DNA from: Acinetobacter sp.
Lineage (GTDB): Bacteria > Pseudomonadota > Gammaproteobacteria > Pseudomonadales > Moraxellaceae
Direction of reading: 5' to 3'
Length of the DNA: 15,975 nt
NCBI GenBank assembly: GCA_008017255.1
Contig: SSHD01000039.1
Location: forward strand, 1 to 15,975
Position 1 is the stretch's first letter. Each line of letters begins with the position of its first letter. Both the position numbers and the translations under genes were made by a program. This document shows, one piece after another, positions 1-8,703 of this stretch. The notes beneath the pieces are model-generated. The model had not been told where the DNA came from and did not search any database. It saw nothing but the letters and a program-made list of their open reading frames with translations.

Positions 1-44
1 ACATGTGACTTGTTCCACTTTAGATATTTGTTTAAGATGAGATC

Positions 45-114
45 TAACTCATTGAAATGTGTCATCATATTCGCCTTCAGAAAACAAGTATTATGCCATT
101 ATTTCAATGAGTTA
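45..114. repeat. Perfect 14-bp inverted repeat upstream of the pel operon
   Basis: TAACTCATTGAAAT at 45-58 is repeated in exact reverse complement as ATTTCAATGAGTTA at 101-114, leaving a 42-nt spacer. No T-run follows immediately that would make it a standard compact terminator, although TCTTTTTTT lies at 115-123. It could be a paired operator for a regulator of the operon, a long-loop hairpin ending a gene to the left of the window, or a remnant of a mobile-element end. The sequence alone cannot decide. The repeat itself is certain; the function is open. Confidence 0.6.
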
Positions 115-203
115 TCTTTTTTTGTCGTGTACAAAGCAAAAAACCTAAAAATCCATACATATTTTACATGCACTATATTCTGTTTTTGTGTTCAAAAATT
201 TCA

Positions 204-232
204 TTTTCTTTTAACTATATCTCATTTATAAT
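204..232 (+). promoter_or_regulatory. Candidate sigma-70 promoter of the pel operon
   Basis: A perfect TATAAT lies at 227-232. The hexamer 17 bp upstream, TTTTCT at 204-209, matches the -35 consensus at only three positions. Transcription would start near 238-240, giving a leader of about 15 nt before the ATG at 254. The weak -35 would suit an activated promoter, but no activator site was identified. The rest of 1-238 is AT-rich and I see no convincing gene in it. Confidence 0.45.
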
Positions 233-253
233 GTTGTTTTGGTATATCAAGCT

Positions 254-3034
254 ATGCGTTATCTCATCACCTTATTCTTGTTGATTTTGACAGGCGTGGT
301 TCATGCCAAGAACCTGCCTGCTGTGGCTCTTTTTTATGCCGATCAACCCCCATTAGATGAGTTGCACGCTTTTGATGTCGCCGTGATTGACCCCGATCAT
401 CAAGGCATTGACCCGAACCGCTATCGTCGTTCAAATAGTGAATTATTTGCTTATGTGAGTGTGGGTGAAGTGCGGGCAGAAAAGCCGTATTTTTCTAAAA
501 TTCCTAAAGCATGGTTGCTCGATCAAAATAAAAACTGGGGCTCGCATGTGATTGATCAATCTGCCGCAGGTTGGGCAGATTTTTTTACCAATCAAGTCAT
601 TACACCTTTATGGCAACAAGGTTATCGTGGTTTTTTTCTCGATACCTTAGATTCGTATCAGTTGGTGGCAAAAACCCCTGAAGCACGAGCACGCCAAGAA
701 GCAGGCTTAATTGCTGCCATTCAAACAGTGAAAAAACGCTATCCACAAGCCAAGTTGATTTTTAATCGTGGTTTTGAAATTTTACCGCAAGTCCACGATG
801 CCGCTTGGATGGTTGCGGCGGAATCGTTGTATCAAGGTTGGGATGCCCAAAATAGTCAGTATCGAGCTGTGAGTGAAGCCGATCGCAATTGGCTACTGGG
901 TCAGTTCAAACACATACAAAGTCAGTATCAGCTTCCCATTTTAGTGATTGACTATGTCGCTCCTCAGCAACGTGAGTTGGCTCGTAAAACAGCACAGCAA
1001 ATCAAAACCGCAGGCTTTATTCCTTATGTCAGCAATGCAGAGCTCAATATGCTCGGTGTCGGATTGGTTGAAGTCATGCCTCGTAAAGTCATGGTCATTT
1101 ACAACCCCAAAGAAGCCCGTGATTTGCAATATTTAGATGCGCAGCGTTATTTGGGAAATTCCTTGGCGTATTTGGGTTTGGTGGCCGAATATCACCCCTT
1201 GGACATCCCTTTTCCCAACACGCCACTCACAGGACGCTATGCAGGCATCGTGTCGTGGGTCAATGACGAAAATGTCGGCGGTACTCGCTACGCCAATTGG
1301 TTACAACAACAGGTCAAGCAAAATATTCCTCTTGCTGTATTGAGTAGTTTTGGTTTTGGTGCCAACCCAACGGCCTATGCCCAGTTTGGATTGGAGTACA
1401 CTGCTGAAGAGATTCCAAACGATTTAAGTATTGATCATATTGATGCAATGATGAAATTTGAAGCTCCCATTCAGATCAAAAAAAATGATTTGCCTGCCAT
1501 CATTCTCAAAGATGCCGCCAGTACGCCTTTGTTGCAAATGTCTTCTGTCAGTCAAAAACTAAAATTTACCCCTGCGGCAATCACCTCGTGGGGCGGTTAT
1601 GTACTCGACCCGTATGTGGTGACCTCGTTTCAAACCTATAAAGAAGAAATCAACCGATTTTATATTAACCCACTGACTTTTTTAAAAGCTGCGCTGCGCA
1701 TAGACAGCAACATTCCTGTGCCCGATGTCACAACGGAAATGGGACGGCGGATGTTAATGGTGCATATTGATGGTGACGGTTTTGTAAGTAAGGCGGAACG
1801 CCCCGATGCCCCGTATGCAGGACAAGTGCTGTTGGATGTGCTGAAACGTTATCCTATACCAACCACCATGTCGGTGATTGAAGGAGAAATTGGCCCGCAA
1901 GGTTTGTATCCTGAACAATCGGCGCAACTTGAGTCGATCGCCAAACAAATTTTTGCCTTACCTTGGGTTGAACTGGCAACGCATACCTATTCGCATCCGT
2001 TTAACTGGGATAAAGCAGAAAACGCCGCCAATGCACGAAATGAAGCGACCGATACGGCTGAATCTTATCATTTACCCATTAAAGGCTATACCTTTAACCT
2101 TGATCGGGAAATACAAGGTTCGATTGATTATATTAACCAACGACTGGCACCGCCAAACAAACACGTCAAGGTTTTATTGTGGACAGGTAACACCGTAAGC
2201 ACGCCCGAAGCATTGCAAAAGGCCGATCAAAGTCAGGTGCTAAATATGAATGGGGGCAATACCCTCATCACGCACAGTCAAAATTCATGGACGCTAATTT
2301 CAGGTTTAGGCGTGCCTAAAGCAGGTCATTATCAGGTCTTTGCGCCGCATCAAAATGAAAATGTCTATACCAATTTGTGGACAGGTCCTTTTTATGGGTT
2401 TGAACGGGTCATTGAAACTTACCAATTGACCGAAACCCCCTACCGTTTTAAGCCCATTGATATTTACTATCATTTATATAACGTAACCAAAACCGCTTCG
2501 CTCAAATCCCTATATAAAATATATGATTGGGCGTTGAGCCAACCTGTCAACCCTGTATACGCCTCGGAATATATCCAAAAAGTTTTAGATTTTAATCAAT
2601 ATGTGGTGGCCAAAACCGCCGATGGCTATCGACTCCGTGGCGATGGTAACTTGCGCACGGTACGTTTACCCGAAACAGGTGCGCCAATCGACTTTGCGCA
2701 AAGCCAAGATGTTGCAGGGGTGAATTCAGGACCGCAGGCTCGTTATGTTGCGCTCAGTTCTGGCGATGCCGATTTGGTCTTCGGTCATACCCCTCAACAA
2801 CCCTATATTGCATGGGCAAATGGACAATTAACCCAATTTCAACGCCAAGACCGTGCGCTTATTTTTCAACTCAAAGGCAATCAACCTTTGCGTTTTGCTT
2901 TGGCACAGGCTTCGGGTTGCACTTTAACGCAGCATCAACAACCGCTCACCGCAAGCAAAGATCGCAGCGGATTATTCATTTATCAATTGAGTCAACATGA
3001 AAGTCACACGCTTAGGCTCAACTGCAACCGTTAA
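254..3034 (+). CDS. pelA: PelA, periplasmic Pel polysaccharide hydrolase/deacetylase
   Basis: This 926-residue protein is close to the 948 of P. aeruginosa PelA. The start is taken at the ATG at 254 because it opens directly into a signal peptide (MRYLITLFLLILTGVVHA, cleavage near residue 18). A TTG at 239 in the same frame would lie at the predicted transcription start. The N-terminal domain (about 25-270) is GH114-like, with GFFLDTLDSY (Asp130) and AAESLYQGWD (Glu190) at the spacing expected for the catalytic acids. A Rossmann-like middle part follows. The deacetylase domain shows HIDGDGF (Asp506, Asp508) and HTYSH (His577, His581), the metal-binding set of polysaccharide deacetylases. The C-terminal part is probably a beta-rich carbohydrate-binding module. 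In known Pel systems PelA partly deacetylates the GalNAc/GlcNAc-containing polymer, cleaves it, and docks to PelB. The last 38 bases overlap the next gene. Confidence 0.93.
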   Translation: MRYLITLFLLILTGVVHAKNLPAVALFYADQPPLDELHAFDVAVIDPDHQGIDPNRYRRSNSELFAYVSVGEVRAEKPYFSKIPKAWLLDQNKNWGSHVIDQSAAGWADFFTNQVITPLWQQGYRGFFLDTLDSYQLVAKTPEARARQEAGLIAAIQTVKKRYPQAKLIFNRGFEILPQVHDAAWMVAAESLYQGWDAQNSQYRAVSEADRNWLLGQFKHIQSQYQLPILVIDYVAPQQRELARKTAQQIKTAGFIPYVSNAELNMLGVGLVEVMPRKVMVIYNPKEARDLQYLDAQRYLGNSLAYLGLVAEYHPLDIPFPNTPLTGRYAGIVSWVNDENVGGTRYANWLQQQVKQNIPLAVLSSFGFGANPTAYAQFGLEYTAEEIPNDLSIDHIDAMMKFEAPIQIKKNDLPAIILKDAASTPLLQMSSVSQKLKFTPAAITSWGGYVLDPYVVTSFQTYKEEINRFYINPLTFLKAALRIDSNIPVPDVTTEMGRRMLMVHIDGDGFVSKAERPDAPYAGQVLLDVLKRYPIPTTMSVIEGEIGPQGLYPEQSAQLESIAKQIFALPWVELATHTYSHPFNWDKAENAANARNEATDTAESYHLPIKGYTFNLDREIQGSIDYINQRLAPPNKHVKVLLWTGNTVSTPEALQKADQSQVLNMNGGNTLITHSQNSWTLISGLGVPKAGHYQVFAPHQNENVYTNLWTGPFYGFERVIETYQLTETPYRFKPIDIYYHLYNVTKTASLKSLYKIYDWALSQPVNPVYASEYIQKVLDFNQYVVAKTADGYRLRGDGNLRTVRLPETGAPIDFAQSQDVAGVNSGPQARYVALSSGDADLVFGHTPQQPYIAWANGQLTQFQRQDRALIFQLKGNQPLRFALAQASGCTLTQHQQPLTASKDRSGLFIYQLSQHESHTLRLNCNR

Positions 3035-3905
3035 CCCGCCCCGCTTCGCTTCGTTCTTCCAAATTTTAGGGTTTGGGGTCGCTGTGTGCTTGTTGTTGCT
3101 GATTACCTATCTCAACCAAAACCTAGTCGAACGTCTACAGAACTCCGACCCGAAAGATGCGGTAAGTTTAGCGTATTTGCGCATTTGGATTCATGCCAAA
3201 CCCGATGCCTATGCTTTGCGTTTGGTCTTGGCTCGGCATGAGTTGACGCATGGCAATTTGTACGCTTCTGAACAGGTGTTGCAACCCATGTTGAATGCCG
3301 CCGATGTGACACCGCAAGAGCTTATTCGTGCACAATTTTTATTATTAAAAATCAAAAAATACCGCATGTGGCAGTTAAATCCGCATACCTTGGCGTATGT
3401 TCGTGCCAAAGAACAATATTTACAACAATTACGCATGACCATGCGTCATGTGCATACTCGCAAGCCGCTTGAAGTGTTTGCACAAGAAGCCATGGCGTTG
3501 GGCGATGCAACATTAAGTTATGATTTATATGCACAATTAATTCAAGATCATCGTTGTGCAGAACGCAGTTGGTACGAAAAAGTCGCACAGCTCGATATTG
3601 GCACAGGGCATTATCGACAAGCGGCGAAACGCTATTTTGATGTTGCAGCCTGTACTCGAGATGCCACACAGCAACGTGCCGATATTTTAACGGGACTACA
3701 AACACTCATGGCAGGTCATCATTTGCAAGACGCTGCTCGTGCCAGTGAACAATATTTTAGTGTATTGCGTGACGACCGTGAGGCATTGATGTTCCTCACA
3801 CGCTTGGCTTTGGCATCGAATCATCCTGAACTTGCAGAAAAATATGTTGCTCGATTGTTGCAACAGCGCATTCACCGTACGCACTCGTTACAGGAGAACG
3901 ACTAA
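2997..3905 (+). CDS. Membrane-anchored TPR protein, N-terminal part of a split PelB
   Basis: This 302-residue protein has a short basic N-terminus and a single hydrophobic segment at about residues 20-40 (FQILGFGVAVCLLLLITYL). It has no cleavage site, so it is probably an inner-membrane anchor with the rest in the periplasm. The remainder is helical TPR-like repeats: pairs such as AYALRLVLARHELTHGNLYASEQVL, the ATLSYDLYAQLIQDH segment, and a final PELAEKYVARLL helix. It sits where the N-terminus of PelB should be, between pelA and the barrel-bearing gene. P. aeruginosa PelB also begins with a transmembrane helix followed by TPRs. The start overlaps pelA by 38 bases and has only a weak upstream purine stretch, so it is probably translationally coupled. 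The stop TAA shares one base with the ATG of the next gene. By family knowledge the TPRs would hold PelA in the periplasm; a role for this separate piece is inferred. Confidence 0.75.
   Translation: MKVTRLGSTATVNPPRFASFFQILGFGVAVCLLLLITYLNQNLVERLQNSDPKDAVSLAYLRIWIHAKPDAYALRLVLARHELTHGNLYASEQVLQPMLNAADVTPQELIRAQFLLLKIKKYRMWQLNPHTLAYVRAKEQYLQQLRMTMRHVHTRKPLEVFAQEAMALGDATLSYDLYAQLIQDHRCAERSWYEKVAQLDIGTGHYRQAAKRYFDVAACTRDATQQRADILTGLQTLMAGHHLQDAARASEQYFSVLRDDREALMFLTRLALASNHPELAEKYVARLLQQRIHRTHSLQEND
3892..3896 (+). promoter_or_regulatory. Ribosome binding site of the pelB barrel gene
   Basis: AGGAG lies 8 nt before the ATG at 3905, inside the last codons of the preceding 302-residue gene. It is one of the best Shine-Dalgarno sites in the operon. 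It supports independent initiation of the 943-residue protein and argues that the two-gene PelB is not a sequencing frameshift. Confidence 0.7.
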
Positions 3906-6736
3906 TGTCCTTTCGTGGTTTAGTCACTGTATTGACCTGTTGCATCACGGCGACCGCCAGTGCGACCTCGGGCAGCACTGTGCCGTTACAGACGCTTGCC
4001 GCCGAACCCAAAGTCCCGTTCGATCAAGACAGTTATTTGTTGGGCTATCAAACCTATTTGGCACGCAGCAATTTGCCTGCGGCGTACTTTGTGGCACGTA
4101 AAGCAGTGCGCAGCCAAGCTCCAGATGTCGAATGGTTAAAGCGTTTTGCTCAAGTTGCCGAATGGGTCGGACAACCCAGCGAAGCACTGGATGCGTGGTT
4201 GAGTTATGCACAAAAATCGGGCGATCAAGCGGCGTGGGATGCCGTGGGTCGTTTGGCAGGTGGCTTACTCAATGATCGGGCGTTGCTTGCCTATCAACAA
4301 CAACTGATTCAGCGCATGGGTGCGCAAGATGCGTTGATTGACAACATCATGCAAACCTATGAACGCCTCGGCAACCCTCGTGAAGGCTTGGCGTTTTTAG
4401 ACAAACTTATGGCAAAACAGACCACGCCCAAACTGTTGGAAAATGCCTCTTTGCTTGCCGAACGTACAGGACAAGATGATCGGGCAATTGCCTTATTGAA
4501 ACAGTTACTGAAACAACCTCAACCGCAAGAAATTTGGGCGTTGCGACTGGCTGCGCTGTATTATTATCGCAGTGAATTTGATACGGCATGGCAAGCCTTG
4601 CATCACGTCAAAAGCAAAATGGGCAGTCAAAACAGCCAATTTTGGAAAATCTACGCCGACCTTTCTCGGTTTTTAAATCATGAAAATGAAGCCTTAGCCG
4701 CCTATCAAATGTTGGAACAAAACGACCGTGCAGATGTCGTCGATTTACAAAATTATGTGGCGGTGTTGCAGCATCATGATGGTTTGGCTGCGGCTCGTGT
4801 CAGTGAACGTTTATATTTTCAGTTTGGCAAACAATACGCCCTCATTACTGCGCTGTATTTATATCAACGTGAACGCCATAGCGAGGCTGCCTTCAATTTA
4901 CTGCATCGCCTGAGTCCTGAACAACGACAAACCTTGCAGCACGACCCAAACTTTCTCGAACAACGTGCGCAACTGTATTGGCAAACTCAACAATTTGAAC
5001 TTGCCCGTGCAGATTATGAATATGCCTTACAGCTTGCACCAAAAAATATCCGCTTTGTACAAGGCTTGGTGGCGGTGCTGATTGATCAAGGCGACCATAG
5101 CGCACTGCGCAAAATATTGACCACCGCACAACGCAGTGCCATGAATAACGCCATGTTATGGAGCTTATGGGCGAGTGGTTGGAGCATGTTGCAGCAGCCT
5201 GAACGTGCTTTGCCGTTCCAAAAAGCCTATTGTCGCAATCACCCCAAAGATCAGTTGGCATTGTTGACCTTAGCCAGTTTATATACCGATTTGGGCGATA
5301 CCGAACAAGCACAGCGCATACAGCGCAAAGTATTTGCTCAAGGTGATGCGTCACTCATTGCACAGGCAACGTCACCCGAACAGCTTGAACAAATCCGTCA
5401 TGTCCTGTTTGCACAACGACTGGCGGCCGCCGCCCCCGACACCGCACTCGAGCTGTTACGCAAACGGTTGCAGCAACCACAAAATCAACACAATCGTGCG
5501 TTGCGTGATTTAACCCTCAGTTGGCTAATGGCAAATGATCAAATTGACCGTGCCCGTATTTGGGTCAATGCTGCCTATCAAAATCACCCTCCGCATTGGG
5601 TGGCGCAAACTTTGGCATTAACCGATGAAGATCGTGTGGCGATGCGTGATTTATTAACACAACATGCCGCACAACTACCACGCTATGACCGCATTGAGGC
5701 CGCAATACAATCTGACTTGCCACATTTGGCTGAACAAATGGCATTTGAAAGTCTTGAACAACATCCGCATGATGATGAACAAGCCAAACGCTTTCAATAT
5801 CTTATGAGTGATCGAGGTCACTGGCTCGATGTACAATACCAAAACAGCCAACAAGGTGCATTGCAAACACAGGGTGAAAAACTCAGTTGGTCTGGATTTA
5901 TCAAGGAATATTGGCGACTTCAGCTCAATGCCGAACAATATACCCAAAACAGCCAAGATGCGAAGGTTTTACGTCAACCGACCGCAAACAAAACCGTGAG
6001 TGCCAAACTATCACGCATCAGCACACGCAGTACGTGGGATGTCGCAGCCGCCTATCATCAAGCCTTGGAAAATTATCCAAGTCTGCGCCTTGGGCAGAAC
6101 TATCAGCTTGAAAGTGGGCTATCGTTGCATTGGCAAGCTGAACATCAAACGCCTGCGACCGACTCCAGTACCTTGCTTGCAGGCGGAATGCAAAATGCGT
6201 TCAGTGGCAGCTTCAACTGGAATATCACAGGTCGGGAATACCTTGCGTTACAAACCGATTTAAAGCAATTTAAAGGACAAACAGGGCAAAATCTCGGCAA
6301 TGGACAAACTGTAACTGTTGATATCGGGCATTATTTTGATCATCAGCCGAGTAAAAATGGCATTAAACTCAGCACTCGAATTGCCCAATATCAGGCAGAT
6401 GATCACCCCTTAGACAGCAAACTTTCCAGTTTAGTGCCAACCCATCAAGCGGCAAATACAGACTTTTTTATCCCGCAAAGCTATAAACAAATCGGGGTTT
6501 ATTGGCAATTTGGCGAAGCACAGCCCGAAGTCTATCAACGTTCTTGGCGTAGTTTTGGCGAACTGGGTGTCGATGTTTCCGACACGTCTGGCTTTGGTTA
6601 TATCGGTCGGTTGGGGTTCCACGGTCCTGTATTGGGTTATGACCGACTGAGTTTGAGCATGGAACAATCACAAAGCGGACGCGATAACGGGAACCAATCG
6701 AAACAGTTCTTACTCAACTATCGCCTATTTTATTAA
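3905..6736 (+). CDS. pelB: PelB, TPR scaffold plus outer-membrane beta-barrel exporter
   Basis: This 943-residue secreted protein has a signal peptide at residues 1 to about 18 (VTVLTCCITATASA). TPR-like helical repeats fill about residues 40-630, including GQPSEALDAWLSYAQKSG, GQDDRAIALLKQLLKQ, QQFELARADYEYALQLAP and GDTEQAQRIQRKVF. From about residue 638 (HWLDVQYQNS) the sequence changes to alternating polar/aromatic strands with Tyr/Trp girdles and ends in NYRLFY, an aromatic terminus typical of outer-membrane barrels. About 305 residues fits the 16-strand porin of P. aeruginosa PelB. With the upstream 302-residue protein the total is 1245 residues, against about 1190 for single-chain PelB. 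By family knowledge it exports Pel across the outer membrane with PelC at the periplasmic mouth. Having its own signal peptide and strong ribosome binding site, it would reach the outer membrane without a covalent inner-membrane anchor. Confidence 0.88.
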   Translation: MSFRGLVTVLTCCITATASATSGSTVPLQTLAAEPKVPFDQDSYLLGYQTYLARSNLPAAYFVARKAVRSQAPDVEWLKRFAQVAEWVGQPSEALDAWLSYAQKSGDQAAWDAVGRLAGGLLNDRALLAYQQQLIQRMGAQDALIDNIMQTYERLGNPREGLAFLDKLMAKQTTPKLLENASLLAERTGQDDRAIALLKQLLKQPQPQEIWALRLAALYYYRSEFDTAWQALHHVKSKMGSQNSQFWKIYADLSRFLNHENEALAAYQMLEQNDRADVVDLQNYVAVLQHHDGLAAARVSERLYFQFGKQYALITALYLYQRERHSEAAFNLLHRLSPEQRQTLQHDPNFLEQRAQLYWQTQQFELARADYEYALQLAPKNIRFVQGLVAVLIDQGDHSALRKILTTAQRSAMNNAMLWSLWASGWSMLQQPERALPFQKAYCRNHPKDQLALLTLASLYTDLGDTEQAQRIQRKVFAQGDASLIAQATSPEQLEQIRHVLFAQRLAAAAPDTALELLRKRLQQPQNQHNRALRDLTLSWLMANDQIDRARIWVNAAYQNHPPHWVAQTLALTDEDRVAMRDLLTQHAAQLPRYDRIEAAIQSDLPHLAEQMAFESLEQHPHDDEQAKRFQYLMSDRGHWLDVQYQNSQQGALQTQGEKLSWSGFIKEYWRLQLNAEQYTQNSQDAKVLRQPTANKTVSAKLSRISTRSTWDVAAAYHQALENYPSLRLGQNYQLESGLSLHWQAEHQTPATDSSTLLAGGMQNAFSGSFNWNITGREYLALQTDLKQFKGQTGQNLGNGQTVTVDIGHYFDHQPSKNGIKLSTRIAQYQADDHPLDSKLSSLVPTHQAANTDFFIPQSYKQIGVYWQFGEAQPEVYQRSWRSFGELGVDVSDTSGFGYIGRLGFHGPVLGYDRLSLSMEQSQSGRDNGNQSKQFLLNYRLFY

Positions 6737-6766
6737 CTATTTTACTCGATCAAGAAGGCAACATTT

Positions 6767-7300
6767 ATGACGACTTGGCTACGAATGACCCTAATAAGCT
6801 TGGTTGCTGTATTGTGCAGTAGCTGCGCAACCCTCAAAAGCCCTCGTGGTGCAAACTTGCAACTCGATGCCGCTTGGGTGGTTTTACCAACAATCAATAA
6901 TACCGAAACGCCACAAGCAGGCGGCCGCATGGACAGTATTTTAAGCAGCCTATTGCATATCCACGGCGTGACCAATTTAAGTTTGGTTGCACCGTCACAA
7001 GACAACAATGACTTATTTGAAACAGCAGACCGCCGTCAGCAACAAGACGCTTTGGCGCAAGCACGACAACAAGGCGCAAACTATGCTGTAGCGGCAGCCG
7101 TGAATGAATGGCGGTATAAAGTCGGACTCGATGGTGAACCTGCGGTTGGCGTGAGTATTTCGATTATTGATGTTGCATCGGGTCAAGTCGTTTGGTCAGG
7201 CACCGCCGCACGCACAGGGTGGAGTCGTGAAGCGGTCAGTGCCATTGCACAAAAAGCCACTGACAAACTTCTGAATGATGCACTGTCCAATACCCAATAA
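6767..7300 (+). CDS. pelC: PelC, outer-membrane lipoprotein of the Pel export channel
   Basis: This 177-residue protein begins with a lipoprotein signal peptide ending at Cys20 (AVLCSSC). The -3 position is Cys rather than the usual Leu/Val/Ile, with Leu16 one residue further out, so the lipobox is slightly atypical. The mature part matches PelC in length (172 residues in P. aeruginosa) and in its TolB-like alpha/beta fold, including the ANYAVAAAVNEWRYK strand and the VSISIIDVASGQVVWSG hairpin. In P. aeruginosa PelC forms a dodecameric ring under the PelB barrel with an electronegative funnel. An AGAAGG site lies 8 nt upstream of the ATG, and the 30-nt gap after pelB is the longest in the operon. 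Function rests on position and fold resemblance. Confidence 0.85.
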   Translation: MTTWLRMTLISLVAVLCSSCATLKSPRGANLQLDAAWVVLPTINNTETPQAGGRMDSILSSLLHIHGVTNLSLVAPSQDNNDLFETADRRQQQDALAQARQQGANYAVAAAVNEWRYKVGLDGEPAVGVSISIIDVASGQVVWSGTAARTGWSREAVSAIAQKATDKLLNDALSNTQ

Positions 7301-7308
7301 GCACACTT

Positions 7309-8703
7309 ATGAGCCATTTTAGCAAAACCAAAAAACCGACCAAACGTCCCAATGCCGCACAACTGGTCGCACAGCTGGTCCCCAAAAATAGCAGCCCACA
7401 AACGTGGATTGAGATTTTTGGCTTTAGCCTGATTGCGCTCGGACTCGGGGTGATATTTTCACCCAAAGACCCTTTGTTTATCCATGCGTCATTTCCATGG
7501 TTATGGTTGGTGCCAACGCTGTTGGCGTTGCGCTATGGTTCTTTGGCGGCACTCAGCAGCTCGGTTTTATTGGCAATGGCATGGGCGTGTTTTCAATGGA
7601 TGGGCATGACTTCGCCTGAATTTCCCTATCAATATTTTTTGGGTGGGCTGTCGCTGACCTTTATTGTGGGGAGTTTTTCCGATGTTTGGATGACCCGTTT
7701 AGCTCGTATTCGAAGTGTCAATACTTATTTGTCCGAGCGTTTGGACTCGCTTACCCATCGCCATTATTTGCTGAAAATTTCGGCCGAACAACTGGAACAA
7801 AGTTTACTCAGCAAGCCGATGACGCTAAACGAAACCTTGGTGCAGTTACGAGAATTGATCACGGTCGATCAACCGATTTATCCCCAAGAAAACAGCCCAA
7901 TCGACCCTTTGCTACAAGCTTCCGAGTTAATGCGGATTTTGACGCAAGCAGGTCAATTAGAACGTGCCTATTTATATGCCGAAATCGAAGGACGATTACA
8001 AACCATCGCCTCCGCCTTTGTGGGTGAAAATGATCAACTGATTTATGACGACCCCATGGTGAAGTCTGCGCTGTCTCGCAATGAAATTTGTCATATTCAG
8101 ACCACGGAACTGGGTGCAGCACATTCACGCTATTTGGTGGTTGCCCCCATTTTGACTTCAGATAAACGCCGTTTAGGTTTACTGGTGATTGAACGCATGC
8201 CATTTATTGCACTCAATCCCGAATTGCTGCAATTTATTGGGGTCGCCTTAAGTTACTACGCCGATACGATTACGCTACCTGTTCAGGTGCGTGAGTTGGT
8301 ACAACAATTCCATTGTCCGTATTTGTTTGCGGTGGAGTTAAGCCGACTCGAACGGATTTATCGTGAAAGCGGCATTGCCTCGATTGTCATTGCCCTACGT
8401 TTTGACCAAGAGCATCAACCTCATGACTTTTTCAATGAAACTATTAAAAATCGTCGTCAACTCGATGTCATTTGGATCATTCAAGATGCTATACATCCCG
8501 TTTTAATCACCCTCATGCCCTTGCACAATCAAAATGCCGCCATGGGTTATTTAAACCGTTTACAACATCAGTTCCAACAACAATTTGAAGTCAACACGCT
8601 GACCGAAGCAGGCATTGTGCCCTATGTCCGATTGGTGGGCAGCACATCGTCTAGCGACCTCCTCGATGAACTCTTAACGAGATGCCATGTCAAGTATCAT
8701 TAA
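7309..8703 (+). CDS. pelD: PelD, inner-membrane c-di-GMP receptor controlling Pel synthesis
   Basis: This 464-residue protein (P. aeruginosa PelD is 455) has four hydrophobic segments at about 33-50, 62-76, 78-97 and 107-124. A helical linker (about 130-165), a GAF-like region (about 190-310) and a degenerate GGDEF domain (about 320-460) follow. No GGDEF active-site motif is visible, so it should not make c-di-GMP. An inhibitory-site motif RQLD is present at Arg383-Asp386 (context NRRQLDVIW). Arg417 lies 34 residues further on, close to the spacing of the second ligand-binding arginine in P. aeruginosa PelD (Arg367/Asp370 and Arg402). This indicates retained c-di-GMP binding and post-translational activation of the PelDEFG synthase. 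The ATG follows pelC by 8 nt with no strong Shine-Dalgarno site, and the 3' end overlaps pelE by 17 nt. Confidence 0.92.
   Translation: MSHFSKTKKPTKRPNAAQLVAQLVPKNSSPQTWIEIFGFSLIALGLGVIFSPKDPLFIHASFPWLWLVPTLLALRYGSLAALSSSVLLAMAWACFQWMGMTSPEFPYQYFLGGLSLTFIVGSFSDVWMTRLARIRSVNTYLSERLDSLTHRHYLLKISAEQLEQSLLSKPMTLNETLVQLRELITVDQPIYPQENSPIDPLLQASELMRILTQAGQLERAYLYAEIEGRLQTIASAFVGENDQLIYDDPMVKSALSRNEICHIQTTELGAAHSRYLVVAPILTSDKRRLGLLVIERMPFIALNPELLQFIGVALSYYADTITLPVQVRELVQQFHCPYLFAVELSRLERIYRESGIASIVIALRFDQEHQPHDFFNETIKNRRQLDVIWIIQDAIHPVLITLMPLHNQNAAMGYLNRLQHQFQQQFEVNTLTEAGIVPYVRLVGSTSSSDLLDELLTRCHVKYH

Noticed and set aside
10..231. Open frame of 73 codons upstream of pelA
   Set aside because: It begins with TTG, has no ribosome binding site, is AT-rich with low-quality composition, and overlaps the inverted repeat and the promoter.
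239..253. Upstream TTG start for pelA adding five residues
   Set aside because: It would place non-hydrophobic residues before a complete signal peptide and coincide with the predicted transcription start; the ATG at 254 fits better.
3890..3910. Frameshift or sequencing error splitting pelB
   Set aside because: The downstream gene has its own signal peptide and AGGAG site and the stop/start overlap is typical of operons, so a true split is more likely. Reads would settle it.
4893..5354. 153-codon open frame on the - strand inside pelB
   Set aside because: It is antisense to well-supported TPR coding sequence and shows no recognisable domain; a shadow frame.
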